NCBI GenBank assembly: GCA_035528235.1 | Contig: DATKZB010000156.1 | Span: 1-9,545 of the forward strand | Source of the DNA: DATKZB01 sp035528235 | GTDB lineage: Bacteria; Planctomycetota; Phycisphaerae; FEN-1346 | Reading direction: 5' to 3' | DNA length: 9,545 bases | Shown: positions 1 to 6,415 of the stretch, one piece after another | Layout: each line of letters starts with the position of its first letter | Position numbering within the stretch: the stretch's first letter is position 1 | Translations under genes and position numbers: made by a program | The notes under the pieces: generated by a model | The model's input: only the letters and a program-made list of their open reading frames with translations | The model's database searches: none | Told to the model about the DNA's origin: nothing

Positions 1-1306
1 GGGGGGCCTCCTGGCGGCCGGGACGCCGGCCATCGCCATCGTCGGCAAGGCCTGGGACTTCCAGGTGACGAAGGTCCTGCGGACCGATTTGGACGAGAAC
101 CTCGCGATGGTCCGCGACTCGGTGGCGTACCTGAAGGCCGCCGGGCGGACCGTCTTCTTCGACGCCGAGCACTATTTTGACGGGCACCGCGAGAACGCCG
201 CCTACGCCCTGGCCGTGCTGCGCGCGGCCCGAGAGGCCGGGGCCGACTGGCTGGTGCTGTGCGACACCAACGGCGGCCGCCTGCCACCGGAGATCGCCGA
301 GGCTGTCGAGGCGGCGGCCCGGGAGGTCGGCGGGGCGCTGGGCATCCACTGCCACAACGATTGCGGTCTGGCGGTGGCGAACTCGCTGGCCGCCGTCGCC
401 GCCGGGTGCGTCCAGGTCCAGGGCACCATCAACGGCCTGGGCGAACGGTGCGGCAACGCCGACCTCTGCGCCCTGGTGCCCGACCTGGAACTGAAGATGG
501 GCCTGGAATGCCTCGGCCCCGCGAACCTCGCCCACCTGACGGACGTGTCGCGGTTCGTCTACGACGTGGCCAACATGCTGATGCTGCCGGGGCAGCCGTA
601 CGTGGGCCCCAGTTCGTTCGCGCACAAGGGCGGCATGCACGTGGCGGCGGTGGCGCGCGAACGCGGCGCGTACGAGCACGTCGACCCGGCCCTGGTGGGC
701 AACACGCGGCGGATTCTGGTGAGCGAGTTGTCGGGTCGCGGCACGATTCTGGCGAAGGTGGCGGGCACGCGGTTCCAGGACGACGCCGACCTTCAGAAGA
801 AGGTGCTCAAGGAGGTCCAGCGCCTGGAGAACGCGGGGTACCAGTTTGAGGCGGCCGAGGCGTCGTTCGCCTTGCTGGTCCGGCGGCTGGCGGGGCTGGC
901 CAAGCCGTTTTTCCACCTGGAGCATTACAACGTGGTCATCAAGAAGGACAACGCCCGCGCCGCCCTGACCGAGGCCACCGTCAAACTGCGCGTGGGCCAG
1001 CAGTGGCAGCACACCGTGGCTGAGGGCGATGGCCCCGTCAACGCCCTCGACGCCGCCCTGCGCAAGGCCCTGCACGGCCTGTATCCGAACCTGGCCGAGA
1101 TGAGCCTGACGGACTACAAGGTGCGCGTCATCAACTCCGGCGCCGGCACGGCCGCCGGCGTCCGCGTCGTCATCGAGTCGCGGGACCGCCAGGAGCACTG
1201 GGGCACCGTGGGCGTCTCGGAGAACATCATCGATGCCTCCTGGCAGGCGCTCGTCGACAGCATCGAGTACAAGTTGACCAAGGACATGGAACGCGACCAT
1301 GGCTAA
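1..1306 (+). CDS. cimA: Citramalate synthase, 3' portion (5' end outside window)
   Basis: This enzyme condenses pyruvate with acetyl-CoA to (R)-citramalate, the first step of the threonine-independent route to 2-oxobutyrate and isoleucine. The reading frame is open from base 2, so the start lies upstream; the visible part is about 434 residues and probably lacks roughly the first 90-100. The stretch reading GKAWDFQVTKVL, then SVAYLKAAGRTVFFDAEHYF, is characteristic of the TIGR00977 citramalate synthase branch rather than LeuA. Within the HMGL-like TIM barrel, the metal-binding HCHND motif is at 347-361, GLGERCGN at 434-457, and AHKGGMH near 622-642. The C-terminal third, from about base 905, matches the LeuA-type dimerisation/allosteric domain, so feedback control by isoleucine is possible but not visible. 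The TAA stop at 1304-1306 lies inside the start of valS, indicating co-transcription. The alternative is a homocitrate or isopropylmalate synthase relative, which is less likely. Confidence 0.93.
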   Translation, partial: GGLLAAGTPAIAIVGKAWDFQVTKVLRTDLDENLAMVRDSVAYLKAAGRTVFFDAEHYFDGHRENAAYALAVLRAAREAGADWLVLCDTNGGRLPPEIAEAVEAAAREVGGALGIHCHNDCGLAVANSLAAVAAGCVQVQGTINGLGERCGNADLCALVPDLELKMGLECLGPANLAHLTDVSRFVYDVANMLMLPGQPYVGPSSFAHKGGMHVAAVARERGAYEHVDPALVGNTRRILVSELSGRGTILAKVAGTRFQDDADLQKKVLKEVQRLENAGYQFEAAEASFALLVRRLAGLAKPFFHLEHYNVVIKKDNARAALTEATVKLRVGQQWQHTVAEGDGPVNALDAALRKALHGLYPNLAEMSLTDYKVRVINSGAGTAAGVRVVIESRDRQEHWGTVGVSENIIDASWQALVDSIEYKLTKDMERDHG

Positions 1307-4220
1307 CGACACCCCTGTGCCCGCATCGGCCGCCGGACCCGGCGCCGAGCCGTTGCCCAAGACGTACGACCCGGCGTCGGTCGAGGACCGCATCTACCGG
1401 CTGTGGGAAGAGGACGGGCACTTTCACGCCGCGGCCGACGGCCCGGGCCGGGCGTTCACCATCGTCATTCCGCCGCCGAACGTCACCGACCGGCTGCATC
1501 TGGGGCACGCGCTCAACAACACCCTCCAGGACATCCTGGTGCGTTGGCGCCGCATGCAGGGCCGCAAGACCCTGTGGCTGCCCGGCACCGACCACGCGGG
1601 CATCGCGACGCAGGCGGTGGTCGAGCGGCGCCTCTTTGAGGAGGAAAAGAAGACCCGACACGACGTCGGCCGCGACGACCTGGTGCGGCGCATCTGGGCC
1701 TGGCGACGCCGCAGCGGCGACATCATCCTTCAGCAACTCCGCTGCATCGGATGCTCGTGCGACTGGCAGCGGACGCGGTTCACCCTGGACGAGACCTGCG
1801 CGAAGGCCGTCCGGACGGTCTTCTTCCGGATGTTCGCCGACGGGCTCATCTATCGGGGCCTGCGCCTGGTGAACTGGGACACGCACCTCCAGACCGCCGT
1901 GGCCGACGACGAGGTGTACCACGAGACGGTCCAGGGGCACATGTGGCACATCCGGTACCCCGTCAAGGGGCAGCCGGGCCGGTTCATGATCTGCGCGACG
2001 ACCCGGCCCGAGACGATGCTGGGCGACACGGCCGTGGCCGTCCACCCGGGCGACGAGCGGTACGCCGAACTCGTCGGCAAGACGGTCGTCCTGCCGCTGG
2101 TGGATCGCGAGATTCCGGTCATTGCCGACGGCCTGCTGGTGGACCCGAAGTTCGGCTCCGGGTGCGTCAAGGTGACGCCCGCCCACGACCCGAACGACTA
2201 CGAGGTGGGCCAGCGGCACGGCCTGGAGATGATCAACATCCTGGCGCCCGACGGTCGCATCAATTCGAGCGGCGGCCCGTACGAGGGGCTCGACCGGTTC
2301 GCGGCCCGAAAGAAGATCGTCGAGGACCTCGATGCCCAGGGCCTGCTGGAGAAGATCGAGCCGTACGAGACCGAGATCGGCCACTCGGACCGCTCGAAGA
2401 CTCCCATCGAGCCGTACCTGTCGGAGCAGTGGTTCGTCCGCATGGCCGACCTGGCCGAGCAGGCCATGGCGGCGGTGCGCGACGGCCGCGTCCGCTTTCA
2501 CCCCGACCGATACGCGCGGACGTACCTCGACTGGCTGAGCCAGAAGCGCGACTGGTGCATCTCGCGGCAACTGTGGTGGGGGCACCAGATACCCATCTGG
2601 TCGCGGGACCTGGAACTACCGGCCGACGTGGCCCCCGATCCGGCCCCCGAGCGCGGGCCCGACGCCCAGGTGTGCGCCGCCCTGGACCGCGCCGTGGGCG
2701 GGTCGCTTCGCGAGTACCTGGCCGGCGCCGGCGAGTACGTCCTGCGGGTCGAGGCCATCGCCGACCAGCCCGGCTGGGTCCGCACGCATTTTGGCGTTCG
2801 CGACGAGAACGCTGTCCTGGAGAAGCGCCTCGAAGACGCCGGCTGGCAGCGCGACCCGGACGTCCTGGACACCTGGTTCTCGAGCGCCCTGTGGCCGTTC
2901 TCGACACTCGGCTGGCCCGACGAGACGGCCGACCTGAAGGCGTTCTACCCGACCGACGTCCTCGTGACGGCCCGCGAGATCATCACCCTCTGGGTCGCCC
3001 GGATGGTCATGATGGGCCTCTACAACCTGGGCGAGGTGCCGTTCAGCGACGTTTACATCCACGCCATGATTCAGGACGGCCAGGGCCGCCCGATGAAAAA
3101 GAGCCTCGGCAACGGCCTGGACCCGCTCGACATCATCGCCCCGCACGGCACGGATGCCCTGCGGTTCACGCTGGCGTGGATGACCACCGAGACGCAGGAC
3201 GTGCGGCTGCCGGTCGAGAAGGACGCCGAGACGGGCCGCAACACCAGCACCAGGTTCGACATGGGCCGCAACTTCTGCAACAAGCTCTGGAACGCCGTCC
3301 GGTTCGCCCTGATGAACCTCGACGGGGCCGACGCCGCCGCCTTCGACGCCTCGGCCATGCGCCTGGAGGACCGGTGGATCCTGTCGCGCACCGAGCACGT
3401 CGGCCGCACGGTCGCCGCCGAACTCGAGGCGGACCACTTTCAGGCGTCGCTCACCGCCCTGTACGACTTCTTCTGGCACGACCTGTGCGACTGGTACCTG
3501 GAGGCCGTCAAGCCGCGCATGGCCGACGCGACCGCGCGCGGCGTGCCGCAACGGGTGCTCGCCTTCGTGCTCGACCGCGCCCTTCGGATGCTGCACCCGT
3601 TCGTGCCGTACATCACCGAGGCGGCGTGGGAAGGGTTGAACGCGACGGTCCGCGACCGGGGCCTGACGGGCCTGGCCGATGCGCCGGCGTCTGAGCGTCT
3701 GATTGTGGCGGCGTGGCCCGAGCCGACCCAGGCCCTGGTCGACGAGGCGGCCGAGCAGGAGTTCGGCCTGCGTCGCGAACTCATCGACGGCGTCCGCCGG
3801 GCCAAGGCCGAGAGCGACCAGTCGGCCTCCGAGGTCGAGGCCTACTTCCCGGAGCCCGGCGGCAAGGAGGACCTGATTGCCTCCACCTTTGCCGACTACG
3901 GCCGCCTGGCCGGCGTGACCGCGGTCCACGTGGGCCGCCGGCCCGCCGAGGGCCAGCGGTGCGCGTCGAGTTACGTGGCGGCCTGCGGCGTCACCGTGTA
4001 CGTGCCCATCCCGAAGGAGAAGGTCGAGCAGGAACGGGCCCGCGTGGCCAAAGAGATCGACCAGAAGCGGCGGCTGCTCGAGAACATCGAGAAGAAACTG
4101 GCCAACGCCAATTTCACCGCCAAGGCGCCGCCCGAGGTGGTCGACCGCGAGCGTGCCCGTGCCCAGGACGCCCGCGCCGCCATCGCCGCCCTCGCCCAAC
4201 GCGCCGCCGAACTGGGGTGA
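1299..4220 (+). CDS. valS: Valyl-tRNA synthetase
   Basis: This cytoplasmic class I aminoacyl-tRNA synthetase charges tRNA-Val and edits mischarged threonine. At 973 residues it is somewhat longer than usual bacterial ValRS. The HIGH motif is HLGH at residues 67-70, in the context NVTDRLHLGHALNNTLQD. The CP1 editing domain carries TTRPETMLGDTAV at 234-246 and KVTPAHDPND at 291-300. WCISRQLWWGHQIPIW (419-434) and DVLDTWFSSALWPFSTLGWP (521-540) flank an insert of about 80 residues that replaces the short Cys-rich segment of many bacterial enzymes. The KMSKS loop reads PMKKS at 598-602, followed by LGNGLDPLDII. The anticodon-binding region begins at GRNFCNKLWNAVRFAL (656-671). The C-terminal coiled-coil arm starts near residue 905 and includes KLANANFTAKAPPEVVDRERAR. 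Start ATG 1299 overlaps cimA by 8 bp, with a GGAA 7 nt upstream. Odd points are the KMSKS variant, TDR in place of the usual TGx before HLGH, and CIGCSC at 149-154. Confidence 0.97.
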   Translation: MANDTPVPASAAGPGAEPLPKTYDPASVEDRIYRLWEEDGHFHAAADGPGRAFTIVIPPPNVTDRLHLGHALNNTLQDILVRWRRMQGRKTLWLPGTDHAGIATQAVVERRLFEEEKKTRHDVGRDDLVRRIWAWRRRSGDIILQQLRCIGCSCDWQRTRFTLDETCAKAVRTVFFRMFADGLIYRGLRLVNWDTHLQTAVADDEVYHETVQGHMWHIRYPVKGQPGRFMICATTRPETMLGDTAVAVHPGDERYAELVGKTVVLPLVDREIPVIADGLLVDPKFGSGCVKVTPAHDPNDYEVGQRHGLEMINILAPDGRINSSGGPYEGLDRFAARKKIVEDLDAQGLLEKIEPYETEIGHSDRSKTPIEPYLSEQWFVRMADLAEQAMAAVRDGRVRFHPDRYARTYLDWLSQKRDWCISRQLWWGHQIPIWSRDLELPADVAPDPAPERGPDAQVCAALDRAVGGSLREYLAGAGEYVLRVEAIADQPGWVRTHFGVRDENAVLEKRLEDAGWQRDPDVLDTWFSSALWPFSTLGWPDETADLKAFYPTDVLVTAREIITLWVARMVMMGLYNLGEVPFSDVYIHAMIQDGQGRPMKKSLGNGLDPLDIIAPHGTDALRFTLAWMTTETQDVRLPVEKDAETGRNTSTRFDMGRNFCNKLWNAVRFALMNLDGADAAAFDASAMRLEDRWILSRTEHVGRTVAAELEADHFQASLTALYDFFWHDLCDWYLEAVKPRMADATARGVPQRVLAFVLDRALRMLHPFVPYITEAAWEGLNATVRDRGLTGLADAPASERLIVAAWPEPTQALVDEAAEQEFGLRRELIDGVRRAKAESDQSASEVEAYFPEPGGKEDLIASTFADYGRLAGVTAVHVGRRPAEGQRCASSYVAACGVTVYVPIPKEKVEQERARVAKEIDQKRRLLENIEKKLANANFTAKAPPEVVDRERARAQDARAAIAALAQRAAELG

Positions 4221-4244
4221 CGTCGCCGAGCCGCGACGGAGCGT

Positions 4245-4362
4245 CGTCGTTTACCCGTCGCCGTGTGCCGTCGTTTAGCCGCGGCCGGCACGGCCGCGAG
4301 TCGTGGCGATGGACGCCCGGCGGCCATTCCCGTCGCCGTACCGGCGACGGCTAAACGACGGC
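4245..4362. repeat. Nested inverted-repeat element (CGTCGTTTAGCC type)
   Basis: The outer arms are CGTCGTTTACCCGTCGCCG at 4245-4263 and CGGCGACGGCTAAACGACG at 4342-4360, complementary over 19 bp with one mismatch. A second left arm, GCCGTCGTTTAGCC at 4267-4280, is a perfect 14-bp complement of 4349-4362. The left side therefore holds two near-identical direct copies (CGTCGTTTA[C/G]CC at 4245-4256 and 4269-4280) competing for one right arm. Two perfect small hairpins lie inside: CGCGGCCG/CGGCCGCG at 4280-4287 and 4291-4298, and CGTCGCCG/CGGCGACG at 4331-4338 and 4342-4349, each with a 3-nt loop. It could be a miniature non-autonomous element, a REP-like sequence, or a structured downstream region of the cimA-valS transcript. 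No target-site duplication was recognised. Confidence 0.75.
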
Positions 4363-4390
4363 AGGCCAGGCCGCCCGGCATTTTCCCCGT

Positions 4391-4419
4391 TTGCCCGGCG
4401 GCCGGATGCGCGGTAGAAT
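4391..4419 (+). promoter_or_regulatory. Sigma70-like promoter for the DUF151 gene
   Basis: TTGCCC at 4391-4396 and TAGAAT at 4414-4419 are separated by exactly 17 bp, matching the -35 and -10 consensus at 4 of 6 and 5 of 6 positions. Transcription would begin near 4426, giving a leader of about 25 nt to the GTG start at 4451. The leader holds a good ribosome-binding site. In-frame codons upstream (TTG 4391, ATG 4406, ATG 4418) lie within the promoter, which argues against a longer protein. Confidence 0.6.
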
Positions 4420-4437
4420 GTCGCAAGCGAGTCAACG

Positions 4438-4443
4438 TAAGGA
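4438..4443 (+). promoter_or_regulatory. Ribosome-binding site deciding the GTG start
   Basis: TAAGGA ends 7 nt before GTG 4451. This spacing, together with homologue-like residues starting exactly at QIRCELIRI, fixes the start of the DUF151 gene at GTG rather than at the upstream in-frame ATG codons. Confidence 0.7.
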
Positions 4444-4450
4444 CAGCCCC

Positions 4451-4876
4451 GTGCAGATTCGGTGCGAACTCATCCGCATCATGATCAGCGAGACCGAGGA
4501 CCACCAGGTCATCGTCCTCAAGGAGAAGGACGGCGAGCGGGTGTTCCCCATCGTCATCGGGTTCTTCGAGGCGGCCGCCATCGACCGGCGCCTCAAGGGT
4601 CACGTGTTGCCGCGGCCCATGACGCACGACCTGCTGGCGTCGGTCATCGAGTCGATGGGCGGGCGGCTGGCCCGCATCATCGTCACCGACCTGAAGGACC
4701 ATACGTTCTACGCCAACCTGGTCGTGGAGCGGAACGGCAGCCAGATTCTGATCGATTCGCGCCCGTCCGACGCCATCGCGCTGGCGGTGGCGGGCGATAC
4801 GCCCATCTTCGTCGAGGACCACGTTCTGGACGAGGTGGCCGGCCCCGGCGGCCCGGGGTTCGGGTTCAAGGTCTGA
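4451..4876 (+). CDS. Bifunctional nuclease family protein (DUF151)
   Basis: The product is a 141-residue single-domain protein of the DUF151/BFN family. Plant members have been reported to have DNase and RNase activity, while most bacterial members are uncharacterised. Family hallmarks seen are FPIVIG at residues 32-37, IDRRLKG at 44-50, RPMTHDLL at 55-62, and IDSRPSDAIALAV at 101-113, ending in a Gly/Pro-rich tail GPGGPGFGF. There is no signal peptide or membrane segment, so it is expected in the cytoplasm. The start is a GTG supported by TAAGGA 7 nt upstream and by agreement with homologues that begin MQxxCEL. It appears to be its own transcription unit, with a promoter at 4391-4419 and structured DNA on both sides. 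Nuclease activity is inferred from the family name only. Confidence 0.9.
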   Translation: MQIRCELIRIMISETEDHQVIVLKEKDGERVFPIVIGFFEAAAIDRRLKGHVLPRPMTHDLLASVIESMGGRLARIIVTDLKDHTFYANLVVERNGSQILIDSRPSDAIALAVAGDTPIFVEDHVLDEVAGPGGPGFGFKV

Positions 4877-4886
4877 TGCAGCAACA

Positions 4887-4922
4887 CCTCGCGCGGCGGG
4901 TCCCCGTACCCGCCGCGCGAGG
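4887..4922 (+). repeat. Palindromic repeat family A, copy 1 (15-bp stem)
   Basis: Arms CCTCGCGCGGCGGGT (4887-4901) and ACCCGCCGCGCGAGG (4908-4922) are perfectly complementary around the loop CCCCGT. The inner 28 nt, 4891-4918, are identical to 8208-8235 upstream of the small gene before ruvB. It lies just past the DUF151 stop, so it would fold as a stable hairpin at the end of that mRNA. Without a U-tract it looks more like a REP-type element than an intrinsic terminator. Confidence 0.85.
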
Positions 4923-4947
4923 CGTTGCCGGGTCCCGCGGCTTTTCC

Positions 4948-4971
4948 AGGGGCACGACATGTCGTGCCCCT
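4948..4971. repeat. Palindromic repeat family C, copy 1 (24-bp perfect palindrome)
   Basis: AGGGGCACGACA followed directly by TGTCGTGCCCCT is a perfect, loopless 24-bp palindrome. It is flanked on the right by ACGGGTACCCGT, another palindrome. A relative lies at 9511-9534 with a paired A-to-C and T-to-G change that keeps the dyad intact. The implied family form is GTAGGGGCACGNCA/TGNCGTGCCCCTAC. It could be a dispersed repeat or a dimeric protein-binding site. Confidence 0.8.
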
Positions 4972-5016
4972 ACGGGTACCCGTCTTCCGGCGTGCTGCAA
5001 CCGCTTGGGAGTGCCG

Positions 5017-6153
5017 ATGCGGCAAGTCACGTTCACGGTTCTGGCGGCCCTGCTGATGGCGGGGCCGGCGGCGGCTGCGGCCCATCCCGAGGCGGCCCGG
5101 ACGATCGTCCTGGGGTCCGAGTCGGTGCCCGAGGGCCTGGAGGTGGCCCGCCATTACATGGCGGCGCGAGGCATCCCGCCCGAGAACCTCTGCGTCGTCA
5201 AGGCCCCCGCCGCCGACGTTGTTACCCGCGAGCAGTTCGACGAGACCATCTGGCGGCCGCTGGCGGAGTTCCTCGAACGCTGGCAGGGCCGCTTCGACGT
5301 GGCGCTGCCCGACGGCACCGTCCAACTCCAACTGGGCGAGCGCCGGCCCAAGTACCTCGTGCCGGTCTACGGCGTGCCCGTCAAGGTGAGCGGCTACGAG
5401 GACGTCAAGACGATGTTCATGTCGCGTGCGGCCGCGGTCGACAGCGAACTGGTGCTGTTGCCGGGCCGGCGGCACAACCTGGTGGGCGGGCTGCCGAACC
5501 CGTACTTCGGGGCCGTCGGACCCTTCGGGCCGCCGCTCGATGAGGAGATGATTCTGGTGTCGCGGCTCGACGGGCCCACGGCCGAGATCGCCCGCCGCCT
5601 GGTCGACGACGCCGTCTGGGCCGAGGAACACGGCCTGAAGGGCCGGGCCTACGTCGACACGCGCGGCCTGACGAAGGGCAACTACCTGTCGGGCGACCAG
5701 GCGCTGCAGGTGGCGGCCGAGATCCTGAAGCGCGTCGGGTTCGAGACGGAGGTCGACGATCGGCCCGAGGTCCTGCCGCTGAACCACCCCATGCCCGACG
5801 CCGCCGTCTACCTCGGCTGGTACACCGAGACCGCCGTCGGGCCGATGACCAGGCCCGAGTTCCGGTTCAACCGGGGGGCCATCGCCTATCACCTCCAGAG
5901 TTTCAGCGGGGCCAACATCCGCGACCCCAAGACCAACTGGGTGGGGCCGCTGCTCGTGGCCGGGGCGTGCGTGACCGCCGGGGCCGTGTACGAGCCGTTC
6001 CTCAACGGCACGCCGCGCGTCGACATCCTCATCGACCGCCTCGTCCGCGGGGCCTCCTGGGGCGAGGCCGCCCTCATGGCCCAGCCGCAGATCTCCTGGC
6101 AGATGTGCTTTATCGGCGACCCGCTGTACCGGCCGTTCGCCCGGCGACGGTGA
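5017..6153 (+). CDS. Exported TIGR03790-family protein
   Basis: The product is a 378-residue protein of unknown biochemical function matching the TIGR03790 family by its overall pattern. Residues 1-22 form a signal peptide: a short basic start (MRQ), a hydrophobic core VLAALLMAG, and AAAAA with likely cleavage before HPEA. The mature protein opens with the family's stretch on passing years of residues: LEVARHYMAARGIPPENLCVV (split here: LEVARHYMAARGIPP, then ENLCVV; residues 41-61). Other conserved blocks are YLVPVYGVPVKV (113-124), AAVYLGWYTET (262-272), GAIAYHLQSFSG (287-298), and WVGPLLVAGACVTAGAVYEPFL (308-329). The end has SWQMCFIGDPLYRPF (360-374). ATG 5017 has GGGAG 5 nt upstream; GTG 5011 is in frame but would lie inside that site. 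The protein is probably periplasmic or secreted. The upstream gap of 140 bp and the downstream hicBA promoter suggest an independent gene. I assign no enzymatic function. Confidence 0.85.
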   Translation: MRQVTFTVLAALLMAGPAAAAAHPEAARTIVLGSESVPEGLEVARHYMAARGIPPENLCVVKAPAADVVTREQFDETIWRPLAEFLERWQGRFDVALPDGTVQLQLGERRPKYLVPVYGVPVKVSGYEDVKTMFMSRAAAVDSELVLLPGRRHNLVGGLPNPYFGAVGPFGPPLDEEMILVSRLDGPTAEIARRLVDDAVWAEEHGLKGRAYVDTRGLTKGNYLSGDQALQVAAEILKRVGFETEVDDRPEVLPLNHPMPDAAVYLGWYTETAVGPMTRPEFRFNRGAIAYHLQSFSGANIRDPKTNWVGPLLVAGACVTAGAVYEPFLNGTPRVDILIDRLVRGASWGEAALMAQPQISWQMCFIGDPLYRPFARRR

Positions 6154-6159
6154 GCCACC

Positions 6160-6189
6160 TTGACGTGGCCGAGCCCGGTCCGACATAAT
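6160..6189 (+). promoter_or_regulatory. Strong sigma70-like promoter for hicBA
   Basis: TTGACG at 6160-6165 and CATAAT at 6184-6189 each match the consensus at 5 of 6 positions, with an 18-bp spacer. It is the best promoter match in the window. The expected start near 6196 would leave only about a dozen untranslated bases before hicB, with the AAGGAGG site at the very 5' end. Confidence 0.7.
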
Positions 6190-6196
6190 GAGGCGC

Positions 6197-6203
6197 AAGG
6201 AGG
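6197..6203 (+). promoter_or_regulatory. Near-perfect ribosome-binding site for hicB
   Basis: AAGGAGG lies 5 nt before ATG 6209 and selects that codon over the in-frame ATG at 6188. The upstream ATG overlaps the -10 box and could not be on the predicted transcript. Confidence 0.8.
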
Positions 6204-6208
6204 CTGTC

Positions 6209-6415
6209 ATGAAACTTATCGTCACGCTGGAACGTGATGAGACGGGCATGGTGGTGGCCGAGTGCCCCGCCATCCCCGGGTGTGTGTCGCAGGGCAAAAC
6301 CGAGGACGAGGCCCTGGCCAACGTCCGAGAGGCGATTATGGCCTGCCTGGAGGCCCGCTCCGAGGCCGGCATGCCGCTGACTGTCGCGACGCGCGAAGTC
6401 GAGGTCAACGTCTGA
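6209..6415 (+). CDS. hicB: HicB-family antitoxin, short form
   Basis: The product is a 68-residue HicB/UPF0150 protein expected to bind and neutralise the HicA RNase. It shows the partial RNase H-like fold of HicB: a first strand MKLIVTLERDE, then GMVVAECPAIPGCVSQGKT (residues 13-31) and the helix EDEALANVREAIMACLEA (32-49). It stops at EVEVNV, with no C-terminal ribbon-helix-helix or HTH segment, so it has no visible DNA-binding module. Its start is set by AAGGAGG 5 nt upstream. The TGA stop shares its last base with the hicA ATG, so the two are translationally coupled. The order is antitoxin then toxin, the reverse of E. coli hicAB. It has its own promoter at 6160-6189. Confidence 0.9.
   Translation: MKLIVTLERDETGMVVAECPAIPGCVSQGKTEDEALANVREAIMACLEARSEAGMPLTVATREVEVNV

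Larger units (their letters stand above)
4221..4450. other. Non-coding gap between valS and the DUF151 gene
   Basis: I see no credible gene in these 230 bases. A weak hairpin sits directly after the valS stop, with arms CGTCGC at 4221-4226 and GCGACG at 4233-4238. It has no T-tract, so it is not a convincing intrinsic terminator. The middle is a nested inverted-repeat element and the end is a promoter-like stretch; both are listed separately. Short open frames on both strands here are by-products of the high GC content. Confidence 0.7.
4877..5016. other. Intergenic region packed with palindromes
   Basis: The gap between the DUF151 gene and the TIGR03790 gene holds three palindromes in about 100 bp: 4887-4922, 4948-4971, and the 12-bp ACGGGTACCCGT at 4972-4983, which abuts the second. 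No T-tract follows any of them, and I could not find a convincing promoter for the downstream gene. Confidence 0.65.

Noticed and set aside
1227..2585. Long antisense open frame over cimA/valS
   Set aside because: It lies opposite clear valS coding sequence, is rich in Arg, Val, Asp and His as expected of a GC-rich shadow frame, and has no recognisable motif.
1751..3694. 647-codon open frame on the plus strand inside valS
   Set aside because: Its translation is almost entirely Arg, Gly, Pro and Ala, the signature of an off-frame reading of GC-rich coding DNA; valS motifs continue throughout in the real frame.
4391..4450. 20-residue N-terminal extension of the DUF151 protein
   Set aside because: It would use codons inside the predicted promoter; the TAAGGA site and homologue-like N-terminus support GTG 4451.
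4887..4922. Family A hairpin as an intrinsic terminator of the DUF151 gene
   Set aside because: The stem is strong but no T-rich tract follows, and identical sequence recurs upstream of another gene, which fits a dispersed repeat better.
5887..5982. His292 (AYHLQSFSG) and Cys318 (GACVTAG) in the TIGR03790 protein as a gingipain/caspase-like dyad
   Set aside because: The spacing is suggestive, but my recollection is that other family members have Thr or Ala at the Cys position, so a protease claim is not supported.
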